Positions 16,076 through 25,204 of a DNA stretch of 64,000 bases are shown here, piece after piece. Made by a program: the position numbers and the translations under genes. This DNA comes from Phormidium ambiguum IAM M-71 (GTDB lineage: Bacteria > Cyanobacteriota > Cyanobacteriia > Cyanobacteriales > Aerosakkonemataceae). The DNA lies in contig NZ_MRCE01000010.1 in NCBI RefSeq assembly GCF_001904725.1, positions 62,001-126,000 of the forward strand, written 5' to 3'. The notes under the pieces are model-generated. The model had not been told where the DNA came from and searched no databases. It saw only the letters and a program-made list of their open reading frames with translations. Positions within the stretch are counted from its first letter, which is position 1; each line of letters begins with the position of its first letter.

Positions 16076-18217
16076 ATGGAGAACGAACAGCTTCAGAGAA
16101 TATCCATGCCCATGTCAACTCGTCGCTTTCAAAAAGTGTCCCCAGTTGATTACGCCCCATCTGTCTCCGATGATGAAGGAGGATTAAATCTCGGGCAAGT
16201 GGTAGATGCTCTGCGTCGAAGAGTTCTAATCATTGCTGGGATGGCAGTGCTTGTTGCTGTTGCGTCTGCTATCAAGGCACGAGATAGTAAGCCCACTTAT
16301 CAAGCAAGTTTTGAGATTTTAACTAAGCCCATTACTGTAGAAACTCAAGTTATTTCCTCTGTGCCGCAAACACTCAGTAATAAAGAAGGACAGCAAGCTC
16401 CTGTCAAGGGTGTCGATCCTACTAAACTGAAAGTGTTGATGAGTCCAACAATTTTGTCGCCGATCGCCAAGAAATTACAATCACAGTATCCTGAAATGGA
16501 TTACGACGAAATTTCCAGTAAATTGAAAGTTGTACCCCAGCCGGAAAGCGAAATTCTATTAGTAGGTTATACAGACAAAGACCCAAAAAAAGTTAAAGCA
16601 GTATTAGACTTAGTTGCAGAAGCTTATTTAAAGTACAGCCTGGAAGAACGTTTAGCAGATGTGCGCCAGGGAATCGACTTTGTAGACACTCAATTGCCAC
16701 AACTGCAAACGCGAGTGCAAACAATTCAAGATCAGTTACAAAGTTTTCGTCAGCAGCATAACTTAATCGATCCTGATTCTCAAGGAAAACAACTTGGCGA
16801 TCAAATGGCGAAAGTCGGACAGCAGCGATTTGATACCCAAGGTAAACTCAATGAGCTACAAATACTTTACCAAAACTTGAGTCAGGAATTAGCGCGAAAT
16901 AAAAATGGTACGATGGTTTCCTCTGTATTAAGTGGAAATGCTAACTACCAGAAAATATTAAGCCAGATTCTAGATATAGAAGCACAAGCAGCTAAAGATG
17001 GTTCTGTATTTCAGGAAGCCAGTCCTAGAATTCAAGTATTTCGGGAGCAACAGGATAATCTCCGACCTTTGTTAAGAAAAGAAGGGGAACGAGTCCAAGC
17101 AGAATTAGCTGGGAGAATTCGGGAATTAGAAGGGCAAAATCAATTTTTGATACAAACCGAAAAAGAATTAACTCAAAGAATCAAACAACTATCAGCTGTG
17201 TCCCGCAAATATACTGATATTCAAAGAGAACTAAAAATTGCTACAGATAATTTGGATCAGTTTTTAACTAAACGGGAAGCTCTTCGCATTGATGCTGGAC
17301 AAAGGAAAACTCCTTGGCAAATTCTAACACCACCAACACCTCCGATTCCTTCGGCTACTGATGTAAAGCGCAGCGCTATTCTGGGATTTGTGCTGGGAAT
17401 GCTACTAGGAGTGGGAGTAGCTTTGTTGTTAGAAAAAGTTAGTAATGTGATTCGTTCAGCTGAACAAGTCAAGTCTTTAAGTAAGCTGCCGCTTTTGGGT
17501 GTGATTCCTTACAACAAAGAACTGAAAGAAGACCGCAAAGATCATAATAAATCAGGGTTTGTGGAAGCGTTTCGATCGCTTTACACTAATATTCTACTCC
17601 TAAGTCCAGATGAACCAATTCGATCGATCATTATTAGCTCCTCCATGCCAGGAGAAGGTAAATCTACTTTATCAATTTATTTAGCACAAGCAGCGGCAGT
17701 GCTAGGACAAAAAGTACTGCTAGTCGATGCTGATTTACGTTTACCCAAACTTCATGAAAGATTAAATTTAGACAACTCTTTCGGTCTGAGTACATTAATA
17801 GTTTCCGATAATTTGGATGTTGATTTAGTTGTCCATAACTCTTATCTTGATAGTAACCTTTCTATTATCACTGCCGGACAAATCCCCCCTGATTCAACTC
17901 AACTTCTATCTTCCAAAAAGATGCAAGGTTTAATGAATCGATTTGAAGAAAGCTACGACTTGATTATTTACGATATGCCTCCATTTATATTAGCTGATGT
18001 CAAATTGCTTGCTCCCAGAGTAGATGGAATTATCATGGTTGCTGGTTTGAATAAAACAAAAGTTTCTCAGCTAACTCAAACATTAGAAGATCTCAAGCTA
18101 TCAGCTGTTAGAGTTTTGGGAATTGTTGCCAATGGTTCAAAGGAACGCAACAACCAAATGAGTTATTACAATCAGTCTTCTCAACCTGCTTTTACACTAA
18201 TACAAAGACAAAAATAA
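16076..18217 (+). CDS. Wzc-like polysaccharide co-polymerase / tyrosine autokinase
   Basis: 713 residues. An N-terminal Wzz-type chain-length domain has a first membrane helix (VLIIAGMAVLVAVASAI, about residue 50), a long coiled-coil stretch (about 190-400) and a second membrane helix near 440 (ILGFVLGMLLGVGVALLLE) preceded by the proline-rich PTPPIPSATD. The C-terminal CpsD/BY-kinase domain has Walker A (SSMPGEGKST), Walker A' (VLLVDADLRLP) and Walker B (LIIYDMPPF). The tail is poor in tyrosine (one YY pair near the end), so autophosphorylation sites are few. It controls length and export of extracellular polysaccharide at the inner membrane. Two glycosyltransferase genes follow downstream. 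Confidence 0.9.
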   Translation: MENEQLQRISMPMSTRRFQKVSPVDYAPSVSDDEGGLNLGQVVDALRRRVLIIAGMAVLVAVASAIKARDSKPTYQASFEILTKPITVETQVISSVPQTLSNKEGQQAPVKGVDPTKLKVLMSPTILSPIAKKLQSQYPEMDYDEISSKLKVVPQPESEILLVGYTDKDPKKVKAVLDLVAEAYLKYSLEERLADVRQGIDFVDTQLPQLQTRVQTIQDQLQSFRQQHNLIDPDSQGKQLGDQMAKVGQQRFDTQGKLNELQILYQNLSQELARNKNGTMVSSVLSGNANYQKILSQILDIEAQAAKDGSVFQEASPRIQVFREQQDNLRPLLRKEGERVQAELAGRIRELEGQNQFLIQTEKELTQRIKQLSAVSRKYTDIQRELKIATDNLDQFLTKREALRIDAGQRKTPWQILTPPTPPIPSATDVKRSAILGFVLGMLLGVGVALLLEKVSNVIRSAEQVKSLSKLPLLGVIPYNKELKEDRKDHNKSGFVEAFRSLYTNILLLSPDEPIRSIIISSSMPGEGKSTLSIYLAQAAAVLGQKVLLVDADLRLPKLHERLNLDNSFGLSTLIVSDNLDVDLVVHNSYLDSNLSIITAGQIPPDSTQLLSSKKMQGLMNRFEESYDLIIYDMPPFILADVKLLAPRVDGIIMVAGLNKTKVSQLTQTLEDLKLSAVRVLGIVANGSKERNNQMSYYNQSSQPAFTLIQRQK

Positions 18218-18228
18218 TTGCTGATTAA

Positions 18229-18292
18229 GACTTACGCAAATTAGGAGAATAAACACCACTTGTAGGGGCAATCCCCCTATAGTTGCCCTTGA
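18229..18292. repeat. Truncated copy of the MITE-like element
   Basis: It starts with the same GACTTACGCAAA end as the element at 2079 and shares TAAACACCACTTGTAGGGGC and the internal AGGGGCAA / TTGCCC stem. The right-hand TTTGCGTAAGTC is missing. It lies 11 bases after the kinase stop codon. Confidence 0.75.
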
Positions 18293-18362
18293 TATTTATT
18301 GGCTAATACTAAAAATACTATTTTGGGCTTGCTGTGAACCTACTTTACGATCGGGAGTAACT

Positions 18363-18584
18363 TTAAGTTCTCGAACAAACTTGCGACTCTATAGATTGTG
18401 ACTCGGATGCTACAAAATTTTCTTTCCAGTTTCCAGCTTTTGCTGAGGAAATTTTGGGGATTAAAGATGAGATCAGTGATTCTACTGTCATTAAAATTAC
18501 GGAAGCAGCCAGAACTATAAAACCAGCCGCCGTAAAAATTAGCATTAGAGGCAAAGAAGAGAGTTGTTTTCTAGATGATTTCAT
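18363..18584 (-). CDS. Small hypothetical membrane protein
   Basis: 73 residues, not recognised. One strong hydrophobic helix (LPLMLIFTAAGFIVLAASVIL) follows a basic start (MKSSRKQ), then a polar tail. An AAGG/GAG stretch lies before the ATG. It is opposite in direction to the neighbouring polysaccharide genes. Coding status is uncertain, because there is no family match that I know. Confidence 0.35.
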   Translation of the reverse strand: MKSSRKQLSSLPLMLIFTAAGFIVLAASVILMTVESLISSLIPKISSAKAGNWKENFVASESQSIESQVCSRT

Positions 18585-18922
18585 TTATTTCTCTACCTTA
18601 AAGTAGATGTGAATTTAATTCCGATAAAAATTTTACTTGATCGGGGTTAATACTGTCAATAGTAATCTTTATTTACTTAAGTATTTCTACTGCCTTATCT
18701 CTAATGTTTTTTTATTCTTTCCGCTTCAACTGCATTTTTGGTTGCTAGATTCATCACTTAATTAATTTAATGTAGCAGTATAAATATTTTTGTACAGTAA
18801 TATCTACATAAAGAATATTGCTTAAGTACTTCAAATATCAGTAAGATTTGCGATGACAACTAGATACGCTCATCTGAGAAAATACATATAGTAACACTAT
18901 AAAAGTAGTATTTATATTAGTC
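18585..18922. other. Intergenic, AT-rich, nothing recognised
   Basis: 338 bases before the first glycosyltransferase gene. It is strongly AT-rich with no clear hairpin, repeat or reading frame. It should contain the glycosyltransferase promoter. Confidence 0.5.
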
Positions 18923-20170
18923 ATGACTAAACCAGTATTAACTATTTTTTATCAATTTAACCCTTGGCATAGTAGCATAGGGGGAATTCAAACAGTAATT
19001 AAAAATTTTGTTAAATATGCGCCTGATGAATTTGAAGTTAGACTGGTCGGAACGGGAGACGATCGCCACCAGCCTTTAGGTAAATGGCAAGAGGCGGAAT
19101 TAGCAGGTAAAGCGATTAAGTTTATGCCTGTGCTGCATTTAGAAGATGATAATGTTAGAAGACTAATTCCCACAACTATTAAATATACTTTGGCGCTGAT
19201 TGGTCGTCAGTTAGCTTCTGACTTTATGCACTTTCATCGATTGGAACCAACAGCTGCAAGTCTTAATTGGCCTGGAGAAAAAACACTTTTTATTCACAAC
19301 GATATTCACAAACAAATCAGTTCTCAAAGCGGGAAAGATGCGATCGCTTGGCGATATTTACCGTCAGCTTATTTTGCGATCGAACGGTTGTTAGTTAATC
19401 AATTTTCAGAAATACTTTCCTGTAACACAGAATCAACAAAATTATATCAAGAACTTTACCCCCAAATAGCCGATCGAGTAAAGTATGTAAAAAATACGGT
19501 AGACAACGAAATCTGCTATCCCTTAACCTGGGATCAAAAGGATCGAGAAAGACGCATTTTGGCACAGCAAATGGGTAAAGCAGAAGATACAAACTTTGTC
19601 CTTTTTGCTGGGCGATTGCATCCTCAAAAAGATCCAATTTTATTGGTGCAATCTATTGCTGCTTTAAACAATCCGAAAGTTCATTTGCTGATAGCTGGTG
19701 ATGGAGATTTAAGGGATAAAGTGTATTCCGAGATCGATCGCCTGGGACTGCAAAAGCAAATAACAATGCTAGGAGCAGTTAACCAAACAGAACTAGCAAA
19801 ATTGCAAAGGATTAGCAGCGTTTTTATCTTAACTAGTGCTTATGAAGGTTTACCCGTAGTAGTTCTAGAAGCCCTAGCCTGCGGTACACCAATAATAACA
19901 ACTCGATGCGGCGAAACTCCTAACCTACTCTCTCCCAAGAGCGGAGTAATTTGTGAAGAACGCACACCAGTTGCCATTGCAGATGCTCTACGCAGGATAC
20001 TTAATAATCTCAGCGATTATCCGAGTGAAGCTTGTGTTCAAGCTGCGAAACCTTACAGTGCTAGCAAGGTAGTCGGTGACATCTACAACGATATGTTCAG
20101 TCGTTGGCAACAGCGAACTTCTTTATTAACCAGTCAGCGTTACGAAAATTTAACAGGGGGTTTCCAATGA
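18923..20170 (+). CDS. GT4-family glycosyltransferase
   Basis: 415 residues. The N-terminal Rossmann half contains the GGIQTVIKNF loop. The C-terminal half has the typical FAGRLHPQKDP, LLIAGDGDLRDKV and E-x7-E site (SAYEGLPVVVLEALACGTPI), which binds the sugar nucleotide. No membrane helix, so peripheral or cytoplasmic. The next gene overlaps its stop as ATGA, so the two are a transcription unit. Downstream of the Wzc-like kinase, it most likely adds a sugar to an extracellular polysaccharide repeat unit; donor and acceptor are unknown. Confidence 0.9.
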   Translation: MTKPVLTIFYQFNPWHSSIGGIQTVIKNFVKYAPDEFEVRLVGTGDDRHQPLGKWQEAELAGKAIKFMPVLHLEDDNVRRLIPTTIKYTLALIGRQLASDFMHFHRLEPTAASLNWPGEKTLFIHNDIHKQISSQSGKDAIAWRYLPSAYFAIERLLVNQFSEILSCNTESTKLYQELYPQIADRVKYVKNTVDNEICYPLTWDQKDRERRILAQQMGKAEDTNFVLFAGRLHPQKDPILLVQSIAALNNPKVHLLIAGDGDLRDKVYSEIDRLGLQKQITMLGAVNQTELAKLQRISSVFILTSAYEGLPVVVLEALACGTPIITTRCGETPNLLSPKSGVICEERTPVAIADALRRILNNLSDYPSEACVQAAKPYSASKVVGDIYNDMFSRWQQRTSLLTSQRYENLTGGFQ

Positions 20171-21351
20171 AAATAGCCGTAATCGGTCCCAAAGGCTTGC
20201 CCGCAAAACAAGGCGGTATCGAACACCATTGCGAAGAAATATATCCCCGTCTAGTAGCACAAGGTCATTCAGTAGATTTCTTTGCCCGTTCTTCCTACAC
20301 TGAATCTACCTCGCTAGAAAGTTATGACTATAAAGGAGTGCGCGTCGTTTCTTTACCTTGCTTATATACGGGAAGCATGGATGCACTGCTGAGTTCCGCA
20401 CTTGGCGCGATCGCCTCTACCAGAAAACAATACGATATTGTTCACTTCCACGCTTTAGGCCCATCCCTTTTTTCCTGGCTACCAAAATTTACAACTTCGG
20501 CAAAAATCGTGGTTACTTGTCATGGTTTAGATTGGCAGCGTGCCAAATGGGGTAAAATGTCTGGCCAATTATTAAAGTACGGCGAGCGTGCAGCAGTACG
20601 CTTTGCCGACGAAATCATCGTTGTTTCCGAAGACCTGCGCTCCTATTTCCAAAAAGTTTATCACAGAGATACCACTTACATCCCTAACGCCGCTTCTTGT
20701 TTAGCTGAATCAGACCCCGAATTTACTTTTGGTACTTCCCTTGGCTTAAAACAGCAAAAATATCTATTATTCTTAGGCAGACTTGTACCAGAAAAATGTC
20801 CAGATTTGCTGATTAAAGCTTTCCAAAAACTCCAACCACAAGGCTGGAAATTAGCCCTCGTCGGTGGGACAAGCGACACAGCTGAATACGCGACAAAATT
20901 AGTCAACATGGCAGCAAACGATAAAAACATCATATTTGCTGGTCAACTCAAAGGCGCTCAACTAGCAGAAATTATTCGTGGTGCTGGATTATTTGTCCTT
21001 CCCTCCAAATTAGAAGGATTACCCTTAGCAATGTTGGAAGCAATGCAAGAAGGTCTCCCCATTGTTGCTAGTAATATTCCAGTTCATCAACAACTTATGT
21101 CTGAGCAAAGGGGTTTAACCTTCCAAGTTGAAAATTTGGACTCTTGTATCAATGTCCTAAACTGGGCATTTCATCATCCAGAAGAAATGACAGTAATGGC
21201 TAAAAATGCTCAAAAATACGTCAAAAATAACTATAATTGGGATGAAATTAGTGCAGAAACTTTAAAAATTTACACAACACTTTGCTCCTCAATCCAAACA
21301 GAAAATCCAGCAATTTCACTGGCAAATACACCTGTAAAAATTCAATTTTAA
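20167..21351 (+). CDS. GT4-family glycosyltransferase
   Basis: 394 residues from the ATG at 20167, which overlaps the previous stop (ATGA); the start 63 bases further upstream has no support. It opens MKIAVIGPKGLPAKQGGIEH, a pattern of rhamnosyl/glucosyl-type transferases, and has FLGRLVPEKCPDLLIKAF, AGQLKGAQLAEII and the E-x7-E site in PSKLEGLPLAMLEAMQ. It is coupled with the preceding transferase, so both probably act on one repeat unit. Confidence 0.9.
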   Translation: MKIAVIGPKGLPAKQGGIEHHCEEIYPRLVAQGHSVDFFARSSYTESTSLESYDYKGVRVVSLPCLYTGSMDALLSSALGAIASTRKQYDIVHFHALGPSLFSWLPKFTTSAKIVVTCHGLDWQRAKWGKMSGQLLKYGERAAVRFADEIIVVSEDLRSYFQKVYHRDTTYIPNAASCLAESDPEFTFGTSLGLKQQKYLLFLGRLVPEKCPDLLIKAFQKLQPQGWKLALVGGTSDTAEYATKLVNMAANDKNIIFAGQLKGAQLAEIIRGAGLFVLPSKLEGLPLAMLEAMQEGLPIVASNIPVHQQLMSEQRGLTFQVENLDSCINVLNWAFHHPEEMTVMAKNAQKYVKNNYNWDEISAETLKIYTTLCSSIQTENPAISLANTPVKIQF

Positions 21352-21448
21352 GGAGAAAAAACTACAGTTTTAAAGCAAATATAAAAGGTAGAAATTGATT
21401 AAATTTTAATTTAATATTTAAAGTATTTCGCTGGAAACAGGGAGCAGG

Positions 21449-21498
21449 AACCCCACCCCAAACCCCTCCCCGTCTACGGGGAGGGGCTATGATTAAGC
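21449..21498. repeat. CCCCTCCCCG hairpin-family repeat, partial copy
   Basis: AACCCCACCCCAAACCCC leads into the core CCCCTCCCCG(TCTA)CGGGGAGGGG and GCTATGATTAAGC. It ends 2 bases before the heme oxygenase stop and follows the glycosyltransferase gene, so it lies between two convergent 3' ends and is a likely terminator. Confidence 0.8.
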
Positions 21499-21500
21499 TT

Positions 21501-22277
21501 TTAAGCACTATATTCGAGTGCTACGGATTCTGCCGATCGATCTGATAAAGATCGATCTTTATCAGATCGTTCTGTACTACCTGGTTTATCTTGGCGGGTG
21601 AGTAAATCAAAAACACGATCGCCGATCGCAAGTTTAACATCCGCTTCTAAATCGTGCATCACATCTCGATTTAACTGAAAAGCATAGTTAGCTTCTTCTA
21701 CTATGCGTTGAATCGTCGCTTCATCAATTATTAAAGAGTTTAACGCTTGGCGATATTTTTCTTTGAATTCTCGTTTAGCTTCTATGGTAGGAATTTGCTC
21801 AAATTCATGCAATCCTGTACCTTGATCCGGGGGTAAATTCAATGCCGATCGAATGATATTTTTTAATGCTTGTCCCCCAGACAAATCACCCATGTAACGA
21901 GTATAACTGTGAGCGATCAAAAGTACTGGATCGGTATTGGCGATTTCTTGTAAGCGATCGACATAAACTTGACCAGCTGGCAAAGGCACAATCTGTTCCC
22001 GCCAATTTTCCCCATAATAATAAGCTAAATCCTTCTCCAGATTTTCCTTACGATTTAACTCAGGAAAATACATCGCTCCTACCACTGGATGATCCTGGTA
22101 ACGCCGCAAAGCATCTTCTAAAGTACTATAAACTAAATACAGATTTGCCAACAACTTGCGAAATGGTTCGCGCTCCACAATTCCTTTCAGAAAACACTTC
22201 ATATAAGCAGTATTTTCCGCCGCAGTATGAGAATGTTTCGTACCTTCTCTCAGACTATTGGCTAAATCGTGACTCAT
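21501..22277 (-). CDS. ho1: Heme oxygenase (biliverdin-producing)
   Basis: 258 residues. The proximal heme ligand is H17 in EGTKHSHTAAEN; the distal helix reads YTRYMGDLSGGQALK. It opens heme to biliverdin, the first step to phycocyanobilin for phycobilisomes. The usual length is about 240; here the last 20 or so residues (after TRQDKPG) form a repetitive, charged Ser/Arg/Asp tail encoded by a 32-bp palindrome. The gene is divergent from acsF. In Synechocystis, a second heme oxygenase and a second cyclase form an oxygen-regulated operon; the pairing here could mean the same low-oxygen set, but this is inference, and the name ho1 against ho2 is not settled. Confidence 0.9.
   Translation of the reverse strand: MSHDLANSLREGTKHSHTAAENTAYMKCFLKGIVEREPFRKLLANLYLVYSTLEDALRRYQDHPVVGAMYFPELNRKENLEKDLAYYYGENWREQIVPLPAGQVYVDRLQEIANTDPVLLIAHSYTRYMGDLSGGQALKNIIRSALNLPPDQGTGLHEFEQIPTIEAKREFKEKYRQALNSLIIDEATIQRIVEEANYAFQLNRDVMHDLEADVKLAIGDRVFDLLTRQDKPGSTERSDKDRSLSDRSAESVALEYSA
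21538..21569. repeat. 32-bp perfect palindrome inside the heme oxygenase 3' end
   Basis: The palindrome runs from CGATCTGATAAAGATC on one arm to its exact complement, centred between 21553 and 21554. It encodes the RSDKDRSLSDRS part of the C-terminal tail. It could be an insertion repeat or a hairpin in the mRNA. Confidence 0.8.
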
Positions 22278-22605
22278 CTCAATTTACCTCATTCCTAAAG
22301 AAATAGTGGCTCTGTTGTACTTGTGGTGGAAAACCTTGGTTTCAGGGGATTAGGGACTGGAGACTGAAATTCCTTGCAAATCAAGCATTTCACAAATTAA
22401 TCCGGTTTACCGATCGCCATAAGTACGAGAGAGTTAAAGATTTAACTACTATATCGCTAATTAGCGATTTAATGAAAAGCCTTTTCATAACTTAACAAAA
22501 TCACAAGTAGATTAACGTTTGTTACCTTTTTCCATAAGGGTCTGTTCAAGAAGCGACAAATAGTATAACTTGAAAGCTATTGAGTTATAAGAAAGGAAAA
22601 ACACT
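22278..22605. other. Divergent intergenic region of ho and acsF
   Basis: 328 bases without a gene. It contains the two adjacent palindromes at 22453-22488, listed next, and should carry the promoters of both genes. Confidence 0.6.
22453..22488. promoter_or_regulatory. Two adjacent palindromes, putative operators
   Basis: ATCGCTAATTAGCGAT (22453-22468, perfect 16 bp) is followed after 3 bases by ATGAAAAG-C-CTTTTCAT (22472-22488, perfect 8-1-8). They are about 118 bases before the acsF start and about 175 before the ho start. The MarR-type regulator ChlR is known to control related low-oxygen genes in Synechocystis; whether it binds here is unknown. Confidence 0.45.
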
Positions 22606-23679
22606 ATGGTTACTTCTCCGCCAAAGCCCTCTCAGGATTTATCCGCAGGTAAAACAAAGGCGCTAAAGGAAAATATCCTCACACCGAGGTTTTATACAAC
22701 AGACTTTGAAACCGCCGCAGAAATGGATTTATCCGCCCAAGAAACTGAGTTACAAGCAATGTTGGCGGAAATGCGAGCAGATTATAACCGCCACCACTTT
22801 GTTAGAGATGAAGCGTTCAACGAATCCTGGGATCATATTACTGGCGAAGATAGACAAGCTTTTATTAATTACTTAGAAAGGTCTTGCGTTTCGGAATTTT
22901 CTGGCTTTTTGTTGTTTAAGGAACTCTCGCGCAAGTTGAAAGAACGCAGTCCGTTGCTATCAGAAATGTTTAACTTGATGGCAAGAGATGAAGCTCGTCA
23001 TGCTGGATTCCTGAACAAAGCAATGGGGGATTTTGGCTGTACGATGGATTTGGGTTATTTGACCAAGAATCGAGTTTATACGTTTTTTCCCATTGAGTGG
23101 GTAATTTACACAGTTTATTTATCGGAAAAAATTGGTTATTGGCGCTACATCATTATTTATCGCCATTTAGAAAAACATCCTGAAAATCAGTTTTATCCCT
23201 TGTTCCGTTACTTTGAAAGTTGGTGTCAGGATGAAAATCGTCACGGAGATATTTTTAAAGCACTATTAAGATCGCAACCAAAACTTTGGCAAACTTGGCA
23301 ATCTCGCTTGTGGAGTCGGTTTTTCTTGCTGACAGTGTTTGCAACTCATACTTTAACTGTTCATGAAAGAACCGGATTTTATAAGGTTTTGGGTTTAGAT
23401 GCAACTAAGTTTGATACGGAAGTAATTCGCAAAACTAATGAATCAGCAGCACGGGCTTTTCCTTCAGTGTTAGACACGGAAAATCCAGAATTTTTCGATC
23501 GCTTACATCGCTGCTCCGATCTCAATTTAAAAATGTCCCAAATAGATGGCAGTTCTCAACCAAAATGGTTAAAAACGTTACGTAAATTACCTTTTCAATT
23601 GTCAATTGTTGGTCATTTGCTACGGATTTATCTGCTTAAAGGTGTTGATGCAGAAGCTCTGAAAGGAACAGTGCGTTAG
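22606..23679 (+). CDS. acsF: Magnesium-protoporphyrin IX monomethyl ester oxidative cyclase, AcsF
   Basis: 357 residues, the normal AcsF length. Diiron ligands lie in SEFSGFLLFKEL (E), DEARHAGF and DENRHGDIF. It forms the isocyclic E ring of chlorophyll using O2 and reductant at the membrane. Start ATG 22606 has AAGGAAA upstream. Another acsF gene probably exists elsewhere, as in other cyanobacteria, so this could be the second (low-oxygen) copy; sequence alone does not say. It is followed by a clear terminator hairpin. Confidence 0.9.
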   Translation: MVTSPPKPSQDLSAGKTKALKENILTPRFYTTDFETAAEMDLSAQETELQAMLAEMRADYNRHHFVRDEAFNESWDHITGEDRQAFINYLERSCVSEFSGFLLFKELSRKLKERSPLLSEMFNLMARDEARHAGFLNKAMGDFGCTMDLGYLTKNRVYTFFPIEWVIYTVYLSEKIGYWRYIIIYRHLEKHPENQFYPLFRYFESWCQDENRHGDIFKALLRSQPKLWQTWQSRLWSRFFLLTVFATHTLTVHERTGFYKVLGLDATKFDTEVIRKTNESAARAFPSVLDTENPEFFDRLHRCSDLNLKMSQIDGSSQPKWLKTLRKLPFQLSIVGHLLRIYLLKGVDAEALKGTVR

Positions 23680-23713
23680 ATTGAATTCTGGCAGCAAGAG
23701 GTTCTGCTTCCAT

Positions 23714-23759
23714 TAGACCTCTCCAAAAAATAATCTACAAGAGTTATTGGAGAGGTCTA
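23714..23759 (+). terminator. Terminator-like hairpin after acsF
   Basis: TAGACCTCTCCAA (23714-23726) pairs perfectly with TTGGAGAGGTCTA (23747-23759), a 13-bp stem with a 20-base loop, 35 bases after the acsF stop. A short T-rich stretch follows. Confidence 0.7.
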
Positions 23760-24031
23760 TTTATTGCCATGTTTATATCAATATTAAGATCGCAAATTGC
23801 TGATAAATTTGGGGGATAAATGCTGTTAAATTATTAGTCTAAAATTTACTTAGGGCTTAGGCGCGAAAGAAATGCGCTAAAGCGCAACAACGTACCTTTT
23901 GAAATGTGACAGTTGCGTAAGTCCTGTTACTGTCTCTTAGAATCGCTCTTGTATAATCTTTAAAGTATATTTTTTCTTGTTTTGATCGCTGGGATCAAAA
24001 TTTACGGAAAATCCATCCAGAAATTTACAGC
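23760..24031. other. Intergenic with a partial MITE-end sequence
   Basis: No gene. GACAGTTGCGTAAGTCCTG (23907-23925) resembles the right end of the MITE-like elements (TTGCGTAAGTC), but a matching left end is degenerate (GGGCTTAGGCGCG near 23858). It is probably a decayed element. Confidence 0.4.
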
Positions 24032-25192
24032 ATGGACAAGCTCAAAGTTGTGGTGATTGGTGCCGGGATTGGCGGCTTGACTTCAGGTATTGCGCTAAGT
24101 CAGGCAGGATATGAAGTCGAAATTTACGATCGCGTAAAAGAAATGCGTCCGGTAGGTGCCGGGATTTCGCTGTGGTCTAATGGGGTAAAAGTTCTGAATC
24201 GCCTTGGTTTGGGGGAAAAAATCTCCCAAATTGGTGGGTTGATGGATCGAATGCAGTATCGCACCATGACTGGCGAACTTCTTAATGATATCGATTTGAT
24301 GCCTTTAATTTATCAAGTTGGTCAGCGTCCTTACCCTGTTGCTCGTCGAGATTTGCAAAATATGCTGCTCAAAGATTTTCCGGGTAAAGTTCATCTTGAT
24401 TACAAGTGTATTGGCGTAGAGGAAGACGAAACCGGGGTGACGGCTTTCTTTGAAAATGGTCATCAAGCTAGGGGTGATTTGTTGGTTGCTGCTGATGGTG
24501 TGCGTTCGGCGGTAAGAAGTTATGTGTTGGGTGAAGATGTTGAACCGCAGTATCGTGGTTATGTAAATTGGAATGGATTGGTGCCAGCGGATGCTGCATT
24601 GTCACCGAAAAATAATTGGGTGATTTATGTTGGTGATTGCAAACGTGCATCGATGATGCCTGTGGGTGGCGATCGCTTTTACTTTTTCTTTGATGTCCCT
24701 CTTCCTCAAGGTACTTCTGCAAAACCTGAAGATTATAAAACGGAATTGAGAGAACATTTCCGAAATTGGGCTCAACCTGTACAAACATTGATCGATCGCT
24801 TCGATCCCTATAGCGTTGCGCGATTGGAAATTCACGATCTTGGGCCGATCGATCGTTTCGTGAAAGGTCGTGTAGCATTACTAGGTGATTCGGCTCATAC
24901 CACTTGTCCAGATATGGGACAAGGCGGTTGTCAAGCAATGGAAGATTCATTGGTACTTACCAACTATCTAATAAGTACGAATTTAGGTGTGGAATATGCA
25001 CTGAAACGTTACGAAATAGAACGTACAGAACGTGCTAATGCCATAGTCCGAAAAGCCAGAAAACGTGCCGAACAAATTCACGGTAAAGATCCAGAAATAA
25101 CTCAAAAATGGTACGCTCAACTGGCACAAGAAGAACCAGTTGAGGTAACTAACGCGATCTCAAAGGTAATTATGGCGGGGCCATTGCATTAG
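24032..25192 (+). CDS. hpxO: FAD-dependent urate hydroxylase, HpxO-like
   Basis: 386 residues. The FAD-binding GxGxxG is VVVIGAGIGGLTSG; other flavoprotein hydroxylase sites are LLVAADGVRSAVR and VALLGDSAHTTCPDMGQGG. Several stretches (RPVGAGISLWSNGVK, YVNWNGLV, RFYFFFDVPLPQG) match the HpxO family, which turns urate into 5-hydroxyisourate with NAD(P)H and O2. The next gene, 12 bases later, encodes the enzyme for the next step, which supports the assignment. Other related flavin monooxygenases are possible without that context. Confidence 0.85.
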   Translation: MDKLKVVVIGAGIGGLTSGIALSQAGYEVEIYDRVKEMRPVGAGISLWSNGVKVLNRLGLGEKISQIGGLMDRMQYRTMTGELLNDIDLMPLIYQVGQRPYPVARRDLQNMLLKDFPGKVHLDYKCIGVEEDETGVTAFFENGHQARGDLLVAADGVRSAVRSYVLGEDVEPQYRGYVNWNGLVPADAALSPKNNWVIYVGDCKRASMMPVGGDRFYFFFDVPLPQGTSAKPEDYKTELREHFRNWAQPVQTLIDRFDPYSVARLEIHDLGPIDRFVKGRVALLGDSAHTTCPDMGQGGCQAMEDSLVLTNYLISTNLGVEYALKRYEIERTERANAIVRKARKRAEQIHGKDPEITQKWYAQLAQEEPVEVTNAISKVIMAGPLH

Positions 25193-25204
25193 TTTAAACT
25201 TGGG

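Noticed and set aside
18218-18922. Search for an RNA gene or leader
   Set aside because: Apart from the MITE fragment and the small frame, no stable conserved-looking structure was seen.
24468-24950. 160-codon minus-strand frame opposite hpxO
   Set aside because: It has His-rich low-complexity sequence and lies fully opposite a well-supported gene.
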